A program made the position numbers and the translations under genes. DNA of 37,662 bases, taken from NCBI RefSeq assembly GCF_001083785.1, contig NZ_LAVL01000078.1:1-37662 (forward strand), given 5' to 3'. How positions within the stretch are numbered: position 1 is the first letter of the stretch; the number at the start of each line of letters is the position of its first letter. The notes beneath the pieces are model-generated. The model was not told where the DNA came from, made no database searches, and saw nothing but the letters and a program-made list of their open reading frames with translations. This stretch comes from Nonomuraea sp. SBT364 (GTDB lineage Bacteria > Actinomycetota > Actinomycetes > Streptosporangiales > Streptosporangiaceae). Positions 9,236 to 17,273 of the stretch are shown piece after piece.

Positions 9236-10132
9236 TCAGGCCTCCCGTCCGGGGATCTGGCCGTTGGTCAGCGCGTTCGGCGCGGCCTTGTCGACCAGGG
9301 CGGGGATGACCTCGCCGAGCGCCGCCGGGTCCCAGCGGCCGCCGTTGTCCACCGCCGGGCCCGCGTGCCAGCCCTCGGCCACGCTGATGACCCCGGCGCG
9401 CACGTTGAACACCCGGCCGGTGATGCCGCGCGCCTCCGCGCTCCCCAGCCACACCACCAGCGGCGCGATGTCGTCGGGGTCGGCGTTGGCGCCGCTCGGG
9501 ATGAGGCCCTCGGTCATGCGGGTCAGCGCGGCTGGGGCGATCGCGTTCACCGTGACGCCGTACCGCTCCAGTTCCCTGGCCGCGATCACGGTGAGCCCGG
9601 CGATGCCCGCCTTGGCCGCGCCGTAGTTGCCCTGGCCGGGGTTGCCGTAGATGCCGGACGAGGAGGTGGTGTTGATGATCCGGGCGTCGACCGCCTCGCC
9701 CGCCTTGGCCTTGCCCCGCCAGTAGGCGGCCGCGTGCCGCAGCGGCGCGAACGTGCCCCGCAGGTGCACCCGGATGACCGCGTCCCACTCCTCGGCCGAC
9801 ATGTTGACCAGCATCCGGTCACGCAGGATGCCGGCGTTGTTGACCAGCACGTGCAGGTCGCCGAAACGCTCGACGGCCGCCCGGACCAGCCGCTCGGCGC
9901 CGTCGAAGTCCGAGACGTCCTCGCCGTTGACGATCGCCTCCCCGCCCATGGCCTCGATCTCCGCGACGACCTCGGCGGCGGCGCCGGACGAGCCGGTCCC
10001 GTCCACCTCCGCGCCCAGGTCGTTGACCACCACCTTGGCCCCCTGCTTGGCGAACTCCAGCGCGTGGCCGCGCCCGATGCCCCTGGCCGCGCCCGTGACG
10101 ATCACCACGCGGCCGTCGACGATCCCGCTCAT
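9236..10132 (-). CDS. SDR 3-hydroxyacyl-CoA dehydrogenase (HSD17B4-type)
   Basis: The protein has 298 residues and a Rossmann fold with TGAARGIG (14-21). VVVNDLG follows, its Asp favouring NAD(H). The catalytic motif has NTTSSSGIYG and Tyr170-xxx-Lys174 in NYGAAKAG. The N-terminal wording GRVVIVTGAARGIGRGHALEFAKQG resembles the dehydrogenase part of peroxisomal multifunctional enzyme type 2 and bacterial Hsd4A. It should oxidise the 3-hydroxyacyl-CoA made by the hydratase encoded next, or a ring hydroxyl if the substrate is steroid-like. It is the first gene of a two-gene operon; degenerate operator sequences lie 28-58 bp upstream. Confidence 0.92.
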   Translation of the reverse strand: MSGIVDGRVVIVTGAARGIGRGHALEFAKQGAKVVVNDLGAEVDGTGSSGAAAEVVAEIEAMGGEAIVNGEDVSDFDGAERLVRAAVERFGDLHVLVNNAGILRDRMLVNMSAEEWDAVIRVHLRGTFAPLRHAAAYWRGKAKAGEAVDARIINTTSSSGIYGNPGQGNYGAAKAGIAGLTVIAARELERYGVTVNAIAPAALTRMTEGLIPSGANADPDDIAPLVVWLGSAEARGITGRVFNVRAGVISVAEGWHAGPAVDNGGRWDPAALGEVIPALVDKAAPNALTNGQIPGREA

Positions 10133-10159
10133 GTGTCTCCTCGCTCCTTCGCAGACGAT

Positions 10160-10190
10160 GCGAACAAAATTCTAGTAACCAAATCTAGAA
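10160..10190. promoter_or_regulatory. Degenerate TetR-type operator region 5
   Basis: GCGAACAAAATTCTA (10160-10174) keeps the right arm and three of five left-arm bases of the cluster operator. TCTAG-N9-CTAGA (10171-10189) overlaps it, and TAGAA ends at 10190. The region lies upstream of the SDR/MaoC operon and about 50 bp before the thioesterase. Confidence 0.45.
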
Positions 10191-10226
10191 ATGGTAGGCC
10201 CCAACAGAGCTCGCGCACCGAACCGG

Positions 10227-10232
10227 TAGCGT
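10227..10232 (+). promoter_or_regulatory. -10 element giving a leaderless thioesterase mRNA
   Basis: TAGCGT ends 7 nt before the GTG at 10240, and no ribosome binding site is present. Confidence 0.5.
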
Positions 10233-10239
10233 TTGTCCC

Positions 10240-10656
10240 GTGGTTCAACACTCCCTCGCACAGCGGCACGTCTTCCCTCGCATGGTGAGATTCGCGGACA
10301 TCGACTCACAAGGACATGTGAACAATGTCCGTTTCCTCGACTACCTGGAGGACGCCCGCTGGGGGATGTTGCACGTCGACCCGTTCAAGGCGGGCGAGGT
10401 GCCGTTCAAGGGCCTGGTCGTGTCCCGCCACGAGATCGACTACCGCCGTCCGCTCGGCTACCGCGCCGAACCCGTCCGCGTGGAGACCTGGGTCACCGAG
10501 ATCAGGCCGGTGCGCTTCACGCTCAGCTACGAGATCCGCGACGACGAGGGCCTCTACGTGACCGCCGCCTCGGTGCTCGTCGCCTACGACGTGGAGCGCG
10601 AGGCCCCGCGCCGGCTCACCCCCGACGAGCTGGCCTACCTCAAGCGCTTCGCTTGA
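10240..10656 (+). CDS. Acyl-CoA thioesterase, 4HBT hotdog family
   Basis: This 138-residue hotdog protein should hydrolyse acyl-CoA to the free acid. The N-terminal RFADIDSQGHVNNVRFLDYLEDAR is the 4-hydroxybenzoyl-CoA thioesterase motif, with the catalytic Asp in DID and the Gly-His-Val-Asn turn. It could release CoA from dead-end intermediates of the neighbouring pathway; that link is inferred only from position. It begins with GTG next to a -10 hexamer, so the message looks leaderless. Its stop codon overlaps the TTG start of the transporter gene, suggesting a two-gene operon. Confidence 0.88.
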   Translation: MVQHSLAQRHVFPRMVRFADIDSQGHVNNVRFLDYLEDARWGMLHVDPFKAGEVPFKGLVVSRHEIDYRRPLGYRAEPVRVETWVTEIRPVRFTLSYEIRDDEGLYVTAASVLVAYDVEREAPRRLTPDELAYLKRFA

Positions 10657-11831
10657 GCGAGCCGCACCGGCGACGCTGGCTGATGCTGGGCCTCGGCGTC
10701 AACGCGCACGCCGGTGTCACCCTGGGCCTGTCCGGCCTGCCACTGGTCATCCCAGACATCCAGCAGCATTTCGGCGTGTCGCTGGCGGTCGCCGGCATCA
10801 TCGGCAACGCGCCGGGCATCGGCGTCCTGTTCGCGCTGGTGGCCTGGGGGTGGCTGGCCGACCGGCACGGCGAGCGGCTCGTGCTGGGCGTCGGCGTCGG
10901 GCTGGCCGGGCTGCTGTTCTTCGCCGTCTCCCTCGTCGAGCGGACCTGGGCCGTGGTCGTGCTGCTCGCGCTGGCCGGGGCCGCGGGGTGCGCCGCGCTG
11001 GTCGGCGGCGGGCGGATCGTGCTGCGCTGGTTCCAGCCGCCGGAACGCGGCGTCGCCATGGGCGTGCGCCAGGTGTCCTACACGCTCGGCATGGCCGTCG
11101 CCGCGTTCCTGCTGCCGCCCGTGGCCCGGGCCCACGGGATCTCCGGCGTGCTCGTGGTCTGCGCGGGCGTCTGCCTGCTGGCCGCCGTCCTGGCCGCGCT
11201 CTTCCTGGCCGAGCCGCCGCACAACCCGGCCCGGGTCGTCGCCGTGCCCGCCGGCTCGCCGTACAGCCAGCCGGCGCTCTGGCGCGTGCACGCCACCAGC
11301 GCGCTGCACGCGGTGCCGCAGGTGATCGTCGGCACGTACGGCGTGGCCTGCCTGGTCAACCTCTACGGCTGGGGCGGGGTGGACGCGGGGCAGCTGTTCG
11401 GCTTCGCGGCCATCGGCGGGGCCGTCACCAGGGTCGCCGTGGGCCGCTGGTCCGACGTGAGCGGGTTGCGGATGGCGCCGCTGCGGTTGCTCACCTTCGC
11501 CACCCTCGCCGTGCTGGCCCTGCTGGTGGCGGCCACCTTCGCCAGGTCCTGGCTCGCCGCGGGCGCGCTGGCGGCCGGCGCGGTGATCACCGTCGCGGGC
11601 AACGGGCTCGCCTACCTCAAGGCGGGCGAGCTCGCCGGGCCCGCGGCGGCCGGCCGCGTGCTGGGCCTGCACAACACCGTCCAGAACGTGGTCGTCCTGG
11701 CCGTGGCGCCGCTGGCCGGGCTGCTGATCACGGTCTCCGGCTACTGGGCGGCGTTCGCGGCCGGGCTCGTGTGCGCGCTGCTGTCGGTGCCCGTGATCCC
11801 GGTACGCGACGAGAAGAAGGGCGTTACGTGA
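10653..11831 (+). CDS. MFS transporter
   Basis: The product is about 392 residues with roughly twelve hydrophobic helices. Loop 2-3 has WGWLADRHGERLVLG, the MFS motif A variant (GxLADRxG). An equivalent in the second half is VGRWSDVSG. No substrate can be named; solute:H+ antiport or uptake is possible. The TTG at 10653 overlaps the thioesterase stop (TTGA) and keeps the full first helix. The ATG at 10683 is an alternative that would trim the cytoplasmic N-terminus to almost nothing. The 3' end overlaps the convergent glucosidase gene by 8 bp. Confidence 0.88.
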   Translation: MSEPHRRRWLMLGLGVNAHAGVTLGLSGLPLVIPDIQQHFGVSLAVAGIIGNAPGIGVLFALVAWGWLADRHGERLVLGVGVGLAGLLFFAVSLVERTWAVVVLLALAGAAGCAALVGGGRIVLRWFQPPERGVAMGVRQVSYTLGMAVAAFLLPPVARAHGISGVLVVCAGVCLLAAVLAALFLAEPPHNPARVVAVPAGSPYSQPALWRVHATSALHAVPQVIVGTYGVACLVNLYGWGGVDAGQLFGFAAIGGAVTRVAVGRWSDVSGLRMAPLRLLTFATLAVLALLVAATFARSWLAAGALAAGAVITVAGNGLAYLKAGELAGPAAAGRVLGLHNTVQNVVVLAVAPLAGLLITVSGYWAAFAAGLVCALLSVPVIPVRDEKKGVT

Positions 11832-13347
11832 CCGGGCGCTGCAACCAGACCGCGTGGTCCGGAGGCAGCAGGCCGTCCTCGGCCGGGCCGGTGGCCAGCA
11901 GCACGCTCTCGTGCGGCGGCAACCGTACCGGCCCGGTGCCGCAGTTGACCGCGCACACCAGCGGGCCGCGCGCGAACACCAGCGTGTCCGCGTCCGAGGG
12001 GAGCCACTCCAGCTCGTACGGGATCGTGCGGATCAGCTCACGGCGGCAGGCCAGGGCGCGCCGGTAGAACTCCAGCGTCGAAGCCGGGTCGCCGGTCTGG
12101 CTCGCCACGCTGAGCGCCCCGAACGAGCCCGGCTGCGGCAGCCACGGCCGCACGCCGCCGGGGGAGAAGCCGTAGGAGTCGCCGCCGGGGGACCAGGGGA
12201 TCGGGACCCGGCAGCCGTCGCGGCCCGGCAGCTCGCCCTTGGACTGGACGAACACCGGGTCCTGCCGCGCCTCCGGTGGAAGATCCTCCACCTGGGGGAG
12301 GCCGAGTTCCTCCCCCTGGTAGAGATATGCCGACCCGGGCAGCGCGAGCATGGTGAGCAATGCGGCTTTCGCCCTGGAAAGGCCGGTGCCGGGATCGGCG
12401 GCCTCATAGCGAGTGACGTGCCGGACCACGTCATGGTTGGACAGCACCCAGGTGGCGAACGGGACCGTCGCCAGCGTGTCGTCGATGACCTTCCTGAAGG
12501 CCGTCGCCGACCAGGGCGCCTGGAGCCAGGCGAAGTTGAAGCTCTGGTGCAGCTCGTCCGGCCGCACGTACAGCGCCAGGTCCTCCGGGCTGTCGGTCCA
12601 CACCTCGCCCACGGCCATCCGCTCGCCCGGGTAGGTGTCGAGCAGCTCGCGCCACTCCCGGTAGACGCCGTGCACCTCGGGCCGGCCCCACACCGGCGAA
12701 TCCGACATGAACGACTGGTCCTTGACGTCCGGCAGCCCCTCGGCCTTGAACAGCCCCATCGCCACGTCGATCCGGAACCCGTCGACCCCCCGGTCCAGCC
12801 AGAACCGCAGGATGTCCAGGAACTCCGCGCGCACCTCGGGGTTGCGCCAGTTGAAGTCCGGCTGGCCGGGGGCGAACAGGTGCAGGTACCACATGCCGTC
12901 CGGCAGCTTCGTCCACGCCGGGCCGCTGAAGGTGGACTGCCAGTTGTTGGGCCGGTCGCGGAAGATGTAGCGGTCGCGGCCCTCGCCGCGCAGCGCCGCC
13001 CGGAACCACGGGTGCTCGTCGGAGCTGTGGTTGGGCACGATGTCGACCAGCACCCGCAGCCCGAGCGCGTGCGCGTCGGCCACCAGCGCGTCGAAGTCGG
13101 CCAGCGAGCCGAACAGCGGATCGACGTCGCGGTAGTCGGCCACGTCGTAGCCGCCGTCGGCCATGGGGGAGGTGTAGAAGGGGGTGAGCCAGACGGCGTC
13201 GACGCCCAGCTCCTTCAGGTGCGTCAGGCGCTCGCGCGCCCCGGCGAGATCGCCGACGCCGTCTCCCGAGGCGTCGGCGAAGCTGCGGACGTAGATCTCA
13301 TAGACGACGGCATCACGCCACCAGGGGATATCCATGTGGCGTGTCAT
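11824..13347 (-). CDS. Cytoplasmic alpha-glucosidase / oligo-1,6-glucosidase (GH13)
   Basis: The protein has 507 residues and hydrolyses alpha-linked gluco-oligosaccharides with retention. The GH13 barrel regions are all present: DIVPNHSS, GFRIDVA with nucleophile Asp194, GEVW with acid/base Glu248, and SNHDVV with transition-state stabiliser Asp306. There is no signal peptide and no carbohydrate-binding module. A short beta domain ends the protein. The start (MTRHMDIPWW) lies 5 nt after the haemoglobin stop; an ATG 12 nt downstream is an alternative. It is third in a run with the MscS and GlbO genes. That grouping has no obvious metabolic logic and may only reflect tight packing. Confidence 0.93.
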   Translation of the reverse strand: MTRHMDIPWWRDAVVYEIYVRSFADASGDGVGDLAGARERLTHLKELGVDAVWLTPFYTSPMADGGYDVADYRDVDPLFGSLADFDALVADAHALGLRVLVDIVPNHSSDEHPWFRAALRGEGRDRYIFRDRPNNWQSTFSGPAWTKLPDGMWYLHLFAPGQPDFNWRNPEVRAEFLDILRFWLDRGVDGFRIDVAMGLFKAEGLPDVKDQSFMSDSPVWGRPEVHGVYREWRELLDTYPGERMAVGEVWTDSPEDLALYVRPDELHQSFNFAWLQAPWSATAFRKVIDDTLATVPFATWVLSNHDVVRHVTRYEAADPGTGLSRAKAALLTMLALPGSAYLYQGEELGLPQVEDLPPEARQDPVFVQSKGELPGRDGCRVPIPWSPGGDSYGFSPGGVRPWLPQPGSFGALSVASQTGDPASTLEFYRRALACRRELIRTIPYELEWLPSDADTLVFARGPLVCAVNCGTGPVRLPPHESVLLATGPAEDGLLPPDHAVWLQRPVT

Positions 13348-13352
13348 GCCCG

Positions 13353-13733
13353 CTATGTCGGCGAGTTCACCAGGCTCTGCGCGGCGTAGACGAGGTAGTC
13401 CCACAGGCGCTTGTCCTGCTCCTCGGTCAGCTCCAGCGAGTCGACGGCGTCGCGCATGTGCCTGAGCCAGGCGTCACGCTCGGCCTCGCCGATCACGAAC
13501 GGCACGTGCCGCATCCGCAGCCGAGGGTGCCCGCGCTCCTGGCTGTAGGTGTTGGGACCGCCCCAGTACTGGATCAGGAAGCCGCGCAACCGCTCCTCGG
13601 CACCCGTGAGGTCTTCCTCCGGGTAGAGGGGACGCAGGAGCGGGTCGTCGGTCACCCCTTCGTAGAAACGATGGACGAGACGCCGGAACGTCTCCTCACC
13701 GCCGACGGCCTCGTAGAAGGAGATCTCAGTCAC
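13353..13733 (-). CDS. glbO: Group II truncated haemoglobin, GlbO type
   Basis: This 126-residue haem protein of the 2-on-2 globin fold is cytosolic or membrane-associated in actinobacteria and linked to oxygen or NO handling. Markers are the B-helix Tyr in HRFYEGV, WGGPNTYSQERGHPRLRMRHVPF with the proximal His before VPF, and the G-helix Trp in RDAWLRHM. Length and motifs fit mycobacterial GlbO rather than GlbN. The GTG start has an unusually close GGAGA one nt upstream, so translation may depend on coupling to the MscS gene that ends 9 nt before. Confidence 0.93.
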   Translation of the reverse strand: MTEISFYEAVGGEETFRRLVHRFYEGVTDDPLLRPLYPEEDLTGAEERLRGFLIQYWGGPNTYSQERGHPRLRMRHVPFVIGEAERDAWLRHMRDAVDSLELTEEQDKRLWDYLVYAAQSLVNSPT

Positions 13734-13742
13734 GTCTCCAGC

Positions 13743-14738
13743 CTATGCGTTGGGGACCATGGCGATGTCCGCGGCGTCGAGCGCCGACTTGACCCGCACC
13801 CTCAGCTCCCGCGCCACCTGAGCCTGGTGGGAGGGCAGCGTCTTGGCCGACAGGCGGAAGACCAGCGTGCTGTCGGACAGCTGCTCCACGCCGAACACCT
13901 CCGGCGGCTCCACGATCATCGACTCGCGGAACTCGGAGTCGGCCCAGATCTCCTCGGCCACCTGCTCCAGGACCAGCCGGACGGTGGTGATGTCGCTGGC
14001 GTAGCCGACCGGGACGTCCATGTAGGCGCGCGACCAGCCCTGCGACTCGTTGCCGACCCGGGTGATGGTGCCGTTGCGCACGTACCAGACGCGGCCGTCG
14101 GCGTCCCGCAGCCGGGTGACGCGCAGGGTGACCGCCTCGACCGTGCCCACCGCGGCGCCCGCGTCGATCACGTCGCCGACCCCGTACTGGTCCTCCAGCA
14201 GCATGAACATGCCCGCGATGAAGTCCTTGACCAGCTCCTGGGCGCCGAAGCCGATGGCCACGCCCAGGATGCCGACGCTGGTGAGCAGGGGCGCGATGGG
14301 GATCGTCAGCCGGTCCAGCACGGTCAGCAAGGTGGTGCCGATGATGACGATGGTGGCGACGTGCTTGAGCACCGAGCCCATGGTCTCGGCACGCTGCCTG
14401 CGGCGCTCGTGCAGCAGGGCGTCGATGCCCTCGGGGGCGGCCCCGCGCCGGAAGCGGCTGGCGAGCGAGCTCCGGGTGGCGGCCCGGTTGACGACCCTGG
14501 TGATCAGCCGGTGCGCGATGTTGCGGATGACGAAGCCGATCACCAGGATCAGCAGGATGGTGATCGCGCTGGCCACGAACGGCGCCCAGGTGGCGTTCTC
14601 GAACCAGTTGACCAGGGCGCTGCAGAGGAACGTGTCTGCTTTGCAGATGTCCGCCATCTGGCTACCCACTTTCTCGAGATCGGGTAGTCCAGTCGACTCC
14701 GGGGTCGCGCTCGGCGACGGTGAAGCCAGCAAGAACAC
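13743..14738 (-). CDS. MscS-family mechanosensitive ion channel
   Basis: The 331-residue protein has a periplasmic-side N-terminus with two cysteines, then a helix WAPFVASAITILLILVIGFVI. A charged linker precedes two more helices. The pore-lining helix LLTSVGILGVAIGFGAQELVKDFIAG is the MscS TM3 signature, with Gly/Ala packing. FMLLEDQYGVGDVID leads into the beta domain and a cytoplasmic alpha/beta domain follows. The channel opens under membrane tension to release osmolytes. GTG at 14738 follows AAGGAGGA at good spacing. The 5' side holds a large nested inverted repeat at 14759-14815, directly in front of the ribosome binding site. Confidence 0.94.
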   Translation of the reverse strand: MFLLASPSPSATPESTGLPDLEKVGSQMADICKADTFLCSALVNWFENATWAPFVASAITILLILVIGFVIRNIAHRLITRVVNRAATRSSLASRFRRGAAPEGIDALLHERRRQRAETMGSVLKHVATIVIIGTTLLTVLDRLTIPIAPLLTSVGILGVAIGFGAQELVKDFIAGMFMLLEDQYGVGDVIDAGAAVGTVEAVTLRVTRLRDADGRVWYVRNGTITRVGNESQGWSRAYMDVPVGYASDITTVRLVLEQVAEEIWADSEFRESMIVEPPEVFGVEQLSDSTLVFRLSAKTLPSHQAQVARELRVRVKSALDAADIAMVPNA

Positions 14739-14758
14739 GGACAGGTCCTCCTTGGAAG

Positions 14759-14815
14759 CGGTTCGGTCGGCGGCATTGGGCCGTTTCGCCCCAAAAGATA
14801 CCGCCGACCGAACCG
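14759..14815. promoter_or_regulatory. Nested inverted repeat before the MscS gene
   Basis: CGGTTCGGTCGGCGG (14759-14773) pairs perfectly with CCGCCGACCGAACCG (14801-14815). Between them TTGGG (14776-14780) pairs with CCCAA (14790-14794). On the minus strand it contains a TATCTT -10-like word. It could be a 5'-UTR structure, operator or attenuator. Confidence 0.55.
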
Positions 14816-15020
14816 GCCGCCGTCACATCACGCCGGGGAAGACGGGGTCGCCGGGCACCTGGGCCGCGGAGGGCGGTGCCTGACGCTCCGATGACGGACG
14901 GCTCGGACGTGACGCGCACCCGGAAGCGCGTCGCGTTCCGTTTCCGGGGAGGGGGTCCCCGAACGTCCGCCTGGCGAGCCGGGCGGACGGGGTCTGGTCA
15001 CTCTCTGTGATGGGCCGGAA

Positions 15021-15080
15021 CCGGCGGGGCGGCCAGAGGTCCCCGTGGCCGGGGACCCTCCGCACCGGCCGCCCCGCCGG
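15021..15080 (-). terminator. Nested hairpin, probable strong terminator
   Basis: CCGGCGGGGCGGCC (15021-15034) pairs with GGCCGCCCCGCCGG (15067-15080). Inside, GGTCCCC (15038-15044) pairs with GGGGACC (15051-15057). It lies 66 nt beyond the stop of the minus-strand 94-residue gene. Confidence 0.6.
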
Positions 15081-15103
15081 CTCCGCGAAGCCGCGGTGGG
15101 CGC

Positions 15104-15139
15104 GGTGAACCGTGGTGGCTGCGCTCCACCCGGATCACC
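15104..15139 (-). terminator. Hairpin just after the 94-residue protein gene
   Basis: GGTGAACCG (15104-15112) pairs with CGGATCACC (15131-15139) with one mismatch. It continues into GGTGG (15114-15118) with CCACC (15126-15130). It starts 6 nt after the stop codon on the minus strand. Confidence 0.6.
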
Positions 15140-15145
15140 GCCCTG

Positions 15146-15430
15146 TCATTCGCCCACCGCGGCGAGCACGCGGGCGACCTTGGTCGCCGCGCCGGCCGGA
15201 TCGTCGACGGTGTGCATCCGCTCGCCCCAGGACCAGCAGTACCACCAGTCCGGAAGGTCGGCGGCCTGCGCCGGTCGACAGGTGACGTTCTCGGACAGGC
15301 TTGTCGCATTCGGATTGATCACTCGGACGAAAACGCGTCCGCTCTGTGTTCTGACCACTCGCGCGAGCATGCCGCGGGCGTCGAGCTCGGACACCAAACG
15401 CTCCAAATGCCCGAAGTTGTCGTCCCCCAC
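15146..15430 (-). CDS. Small actinobacterial protein of unknown function
   Basis: This 94-residue soluble protein has no signal peptide. It starts VGDDNFGHLERLVSELDARG and ends in an amphipathic AATKVARVLAAVGE helix. An aromatic-rich patch DWWYCWSWGER lies in the second half, with two cysteines in total. I do not recognise a named family. The layout (short helix, beta hairpin VVRTQSGRVFVRVINP, Trp-rich strand, helix) suggests a compact alpha/beta domain. The GTG start has GGGAGG 8 nt upstream, and a promoter with TTGAAA and TACGGT lies 144 bp above. It is divergent from the XRE/TPR regulator, so the two may form a functional pair; that is inference from arrangement. Confidence 0.75.
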   Translation of the reverse strand: MGDDNFGHLERLVSELDARGMLARVVRTQSGRVFVRVINPNATSLSENVTCRPAQAADLPDWWYCWSWGERMHTVDDPAGAATKVARVLAAVGE

Positions 15431-15573
15431 CTTTCGTCCCTCCCTGTAATTCCGCTGCCGGTGCGCCAAAGATGACTCATGGTGGCGGGCGGCGCAACGC
15501 GTCCCCCTGCTCACAGGGAGTTGCCTTCTCACTCGGGGGATGTAAGAAACAGTCCGCGGTAGGACGATTCTTA

Positions 15574-15601
15574 ACCGTAAGCTTCAGAGGAACGTTTTCA
15601 A
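15574..15601 (-). promoter_or_regulatory. Promoter for the 94-residue protein gene
   Basis: On the minus strand TTGAAA (15601-15596) and TACGGT (15579-15574) are separated by 16 bp. This is the best vegetative-type promoter in the divergent region. Confidence 0.5.
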
Positions 15602-15604
15602 CCT

Positions 15605-15632
15605 GTCATGGATAGTCCATAGTCATGGTTAG
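15605..15632. promoter_or_regulatory. Direct and inverted repeat in a divergent promoter region
   Basis: GTCATGGATAG (15605-15615) and GTCATGGTTAG (15622-15632) are direct repeats 17 bp apart. ATGGA-TAG-TCCAT (15608-15620) forms an inverted repeat across the first. It lies between the divergent 94-residue gene and XRE/TPR regulator, so it could be that regulator's operator. Confidence 0.5.
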
Positions 15633-15665
15633 GCGGACTGCAACCTAGACGCTACTCACAGTGAC

Positions 15666-15671
15666 TAGGCT
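15666..15671 (+). promoter_or_regulatory. Possible -10 element of the XRE/TPR gene
   Basis: TAGGCT fits TAnnnT and lies 36 nt before the ATG at 15708, leaving a leader of roughly 30 nt. No good -35 is visible, which would fit an activated promoter. Confidence 0.4.
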
Positions 15672-15707
15672 GTAAGCCGGTCAGGACTCAGCGTGAGAGG
15701 GGCCGGG

Positions 15708-17273
15708 ATGTCCGGCAGACAGCATGGGGAAACGGAGATGGCGCGGCGGATCAGGGCCAAGGGCCTTGCCGTCGGCCGCACCGCAGCCCAGATCGCTGAA
15801 GAGATCTACGAGGCGACCAGCTCCCAGTACGGCACCACCCGGGTCAAGGCGCAGCGCCTGGCGTGCGGCATCGCGCTCGCCGACGTCATCGAACAGATCA
15901 GGGCGCTGTTCCAGCGTGACGACAAGGCGGCGCCCGGCATCGGCGAGACGCTGCTGTCCGCCTACGAGAGCGGGCTGAAGCGCCCCGGCCCCGAATACCT
16001 TCACTACCTGTGCACCGTCTACCGGGTGGAGCCCGCCGCGCTCGGCTACGAGGGGCCGTGCATCTGCGGTCACAACCACCGGATGCCCGGCACGGTCCCC
16101 CTCGACCTGGAGGGCCGGCACGGCGCCGCCCTGGCCGTGCCGCCCGACCTGCCGAAGCCCTCGGCCCACCCGGACAGGAGCAGCGACAGCGAAGAGGATG
16201 AGAACATCCTCCGGCGCACCCTTTTACAGCTTCTGTCCAGCAATCCGGGGCAGGCCCAGCTCGACGGGCCGGTGCTCGGCGCCTGTGAAGGCATCCGGCG
16301 GCGGATGGACTACACGCTCGTGTCGGCCACCGTCTCGCCCGCCATGCTCGACCAGTGGGAGGAGGCGACGCTCGCGTTCGGCCGGCAATACACCACCACG
16401 GCTCCGCTCAGGCTGCTGTGCGACGTGCTGCTGGAGCTGAGCGCCGTACGCAACGCCATGTCCCGGCGCCAGCCGATCGACCTCCAGGAGCGCCTGTGCC
16501 GCATGGCCGCGCAGCTGTCCGGGCTGAGCGGCATGATCATGATCAACCTCGGCGACCACCGGCTCGCCCGCTCGTTCTTCCGCACCGGGCGCACCGCCGC
16601 CGACGAGACCGGCGACCGCGCCCTGCGCGCCTGGGTGACCGCCCGCGAAGCGCTCGTCCCGCTCTACTACGGCGACGCCCGCGAGGCGCTCAACCTGGCC
16701 AAGAAGAGCCGCGACCTGGCCGGCCAGACACCGTGCGCCGCCCAGGCCATGGCGCCGGTCGTCGAGGCCAGGGCACTGGCCATGCTGTCGGGGACCGACA
16801 GCAAGAAGGAGGTCGTCGACCAGGCCAAACGGGCGCTGGCCCGGGCCCGCAACGCCTTCGCCCACATGAAGACCAACGACCAGGAAGACATGGCCTTCGG
16901 CTACACCGAGAAGCAGCTCTACTTCTACCAGGGCGACGTGCTGACCAAGCTCGGCCAGACCCTCGAAGCCGAGGTCGTGCTCGACCAGGCGCTGGACAAG
17001 TATCAGGACCACATCCTCGACCAGACGCTCATCAGGTTCGACCGGGCGCAGTGCCGTCTCATCGAGGGCGACCTCGACGACGCGCTGACCGTCGGCATCG
17101 AGGCGCTGAGGCTGCTCGGGCCCGAATACCGTACCGACTTCATCATGCGGCCGGCGCTGGCGCTCGAACAGGCGATCATCGCCAAGCAGCCCAACCACCC
17201 GATGCTGCCCGCCTATCGGGAGCAGCTGCGGTCGCAGCACCTGCTTCAGGGAGAAGGGAGTGGCGGTGCATGA
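15708..17273 (+). CDS. XRE-type helix-turn-helix regulator with TPR domain
   Basis: The protein has about 521 residues. Residues roughly 20-125 form an XRE-like DNA-binding domain; YESGLKRPGPEYLHYLCTVYRVEPAALGY is the typical recognition and helix 4-5 wording. CICGHNH follows as a possible metal or structural motif. The remainder, from about 170, is helical TPR-like repeats (for example DHRLARSFFRTGRTAADETGDRALRAW and ALDKYQDHILDQTLIRFDRAQ). Streptomyces NsdA, a developmental and antibiotic regulator, has the same overall design; orthology is not established. The ATG at 15708 follows GAGAGG; GTG at 15693 and ATG at 15738 are alternatives. The stop overlaps the GNAT start by ATGA, so the pair is co-translated. 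Ligand or partner is unknown. Confidence 0.85.
   Translation: MSGRQHGETEMARRIRAKGLAVGRTAAQIAEEIYEATSSQYGTTRVKAQRLACGIALADVIEQIRALFQRDDKAAPGIGETLLSAYESGLKRPGPEYLHYLCTVYRVEPAALGYEGPCICGHNHRMPGTVPLDLEGRHGAALAVPPDLPKPSAHPDRSSDSEEDENILRRTLLQLLSSNPGQAQLDGPVLGACEGIRRRMDYTLVSATVSPAMLDQWEEATLAFGRQYTTTAPLRLLCDVLLELSAVRNAMSRRQPIDLQERLCRMAAQLSGLSGMIMINLGDHRLARSFFRTGRTAADETGDRALRAWVTAREALVPLYYGDAREALNLAKKSRDLAGQTPCAAQAMAPVVEARALAMLSGTDSKKEVVDQAKRALARARNAFAHMKTNDQEDMAFGYTEKQLYFYQGDVLTKLGQTLEAEVVLDQALDKYQDHILDQTLIRFDRAQCRLIEGDLDDALTVGIEALRLLGPEYRTDFIMRPALALEQAIIAKQPNHPMLPAYREQLRSQHLLQGEGSGGA

Larger units (their letters stand above)
14816..15145. other. Gene-free, hairpin-rich spacer
   Basis: No coding frame here has recognisable protein character. 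Besides the two hairpins listed separately, arms CGTCCGCC (14964-14971) and GGCGGACG (14982-14989) form a third. The stretch separates the MscS run from the 94-residue protein gene; both are on the minus strand. Confidence 0.6.

Noticed and set aside
14816..15020. Possible small protein genes in the spacer on either strand
   Set aside because: Frames are Arg/Pro-rich, lack ribosome binding sites and coincide with hairpins.
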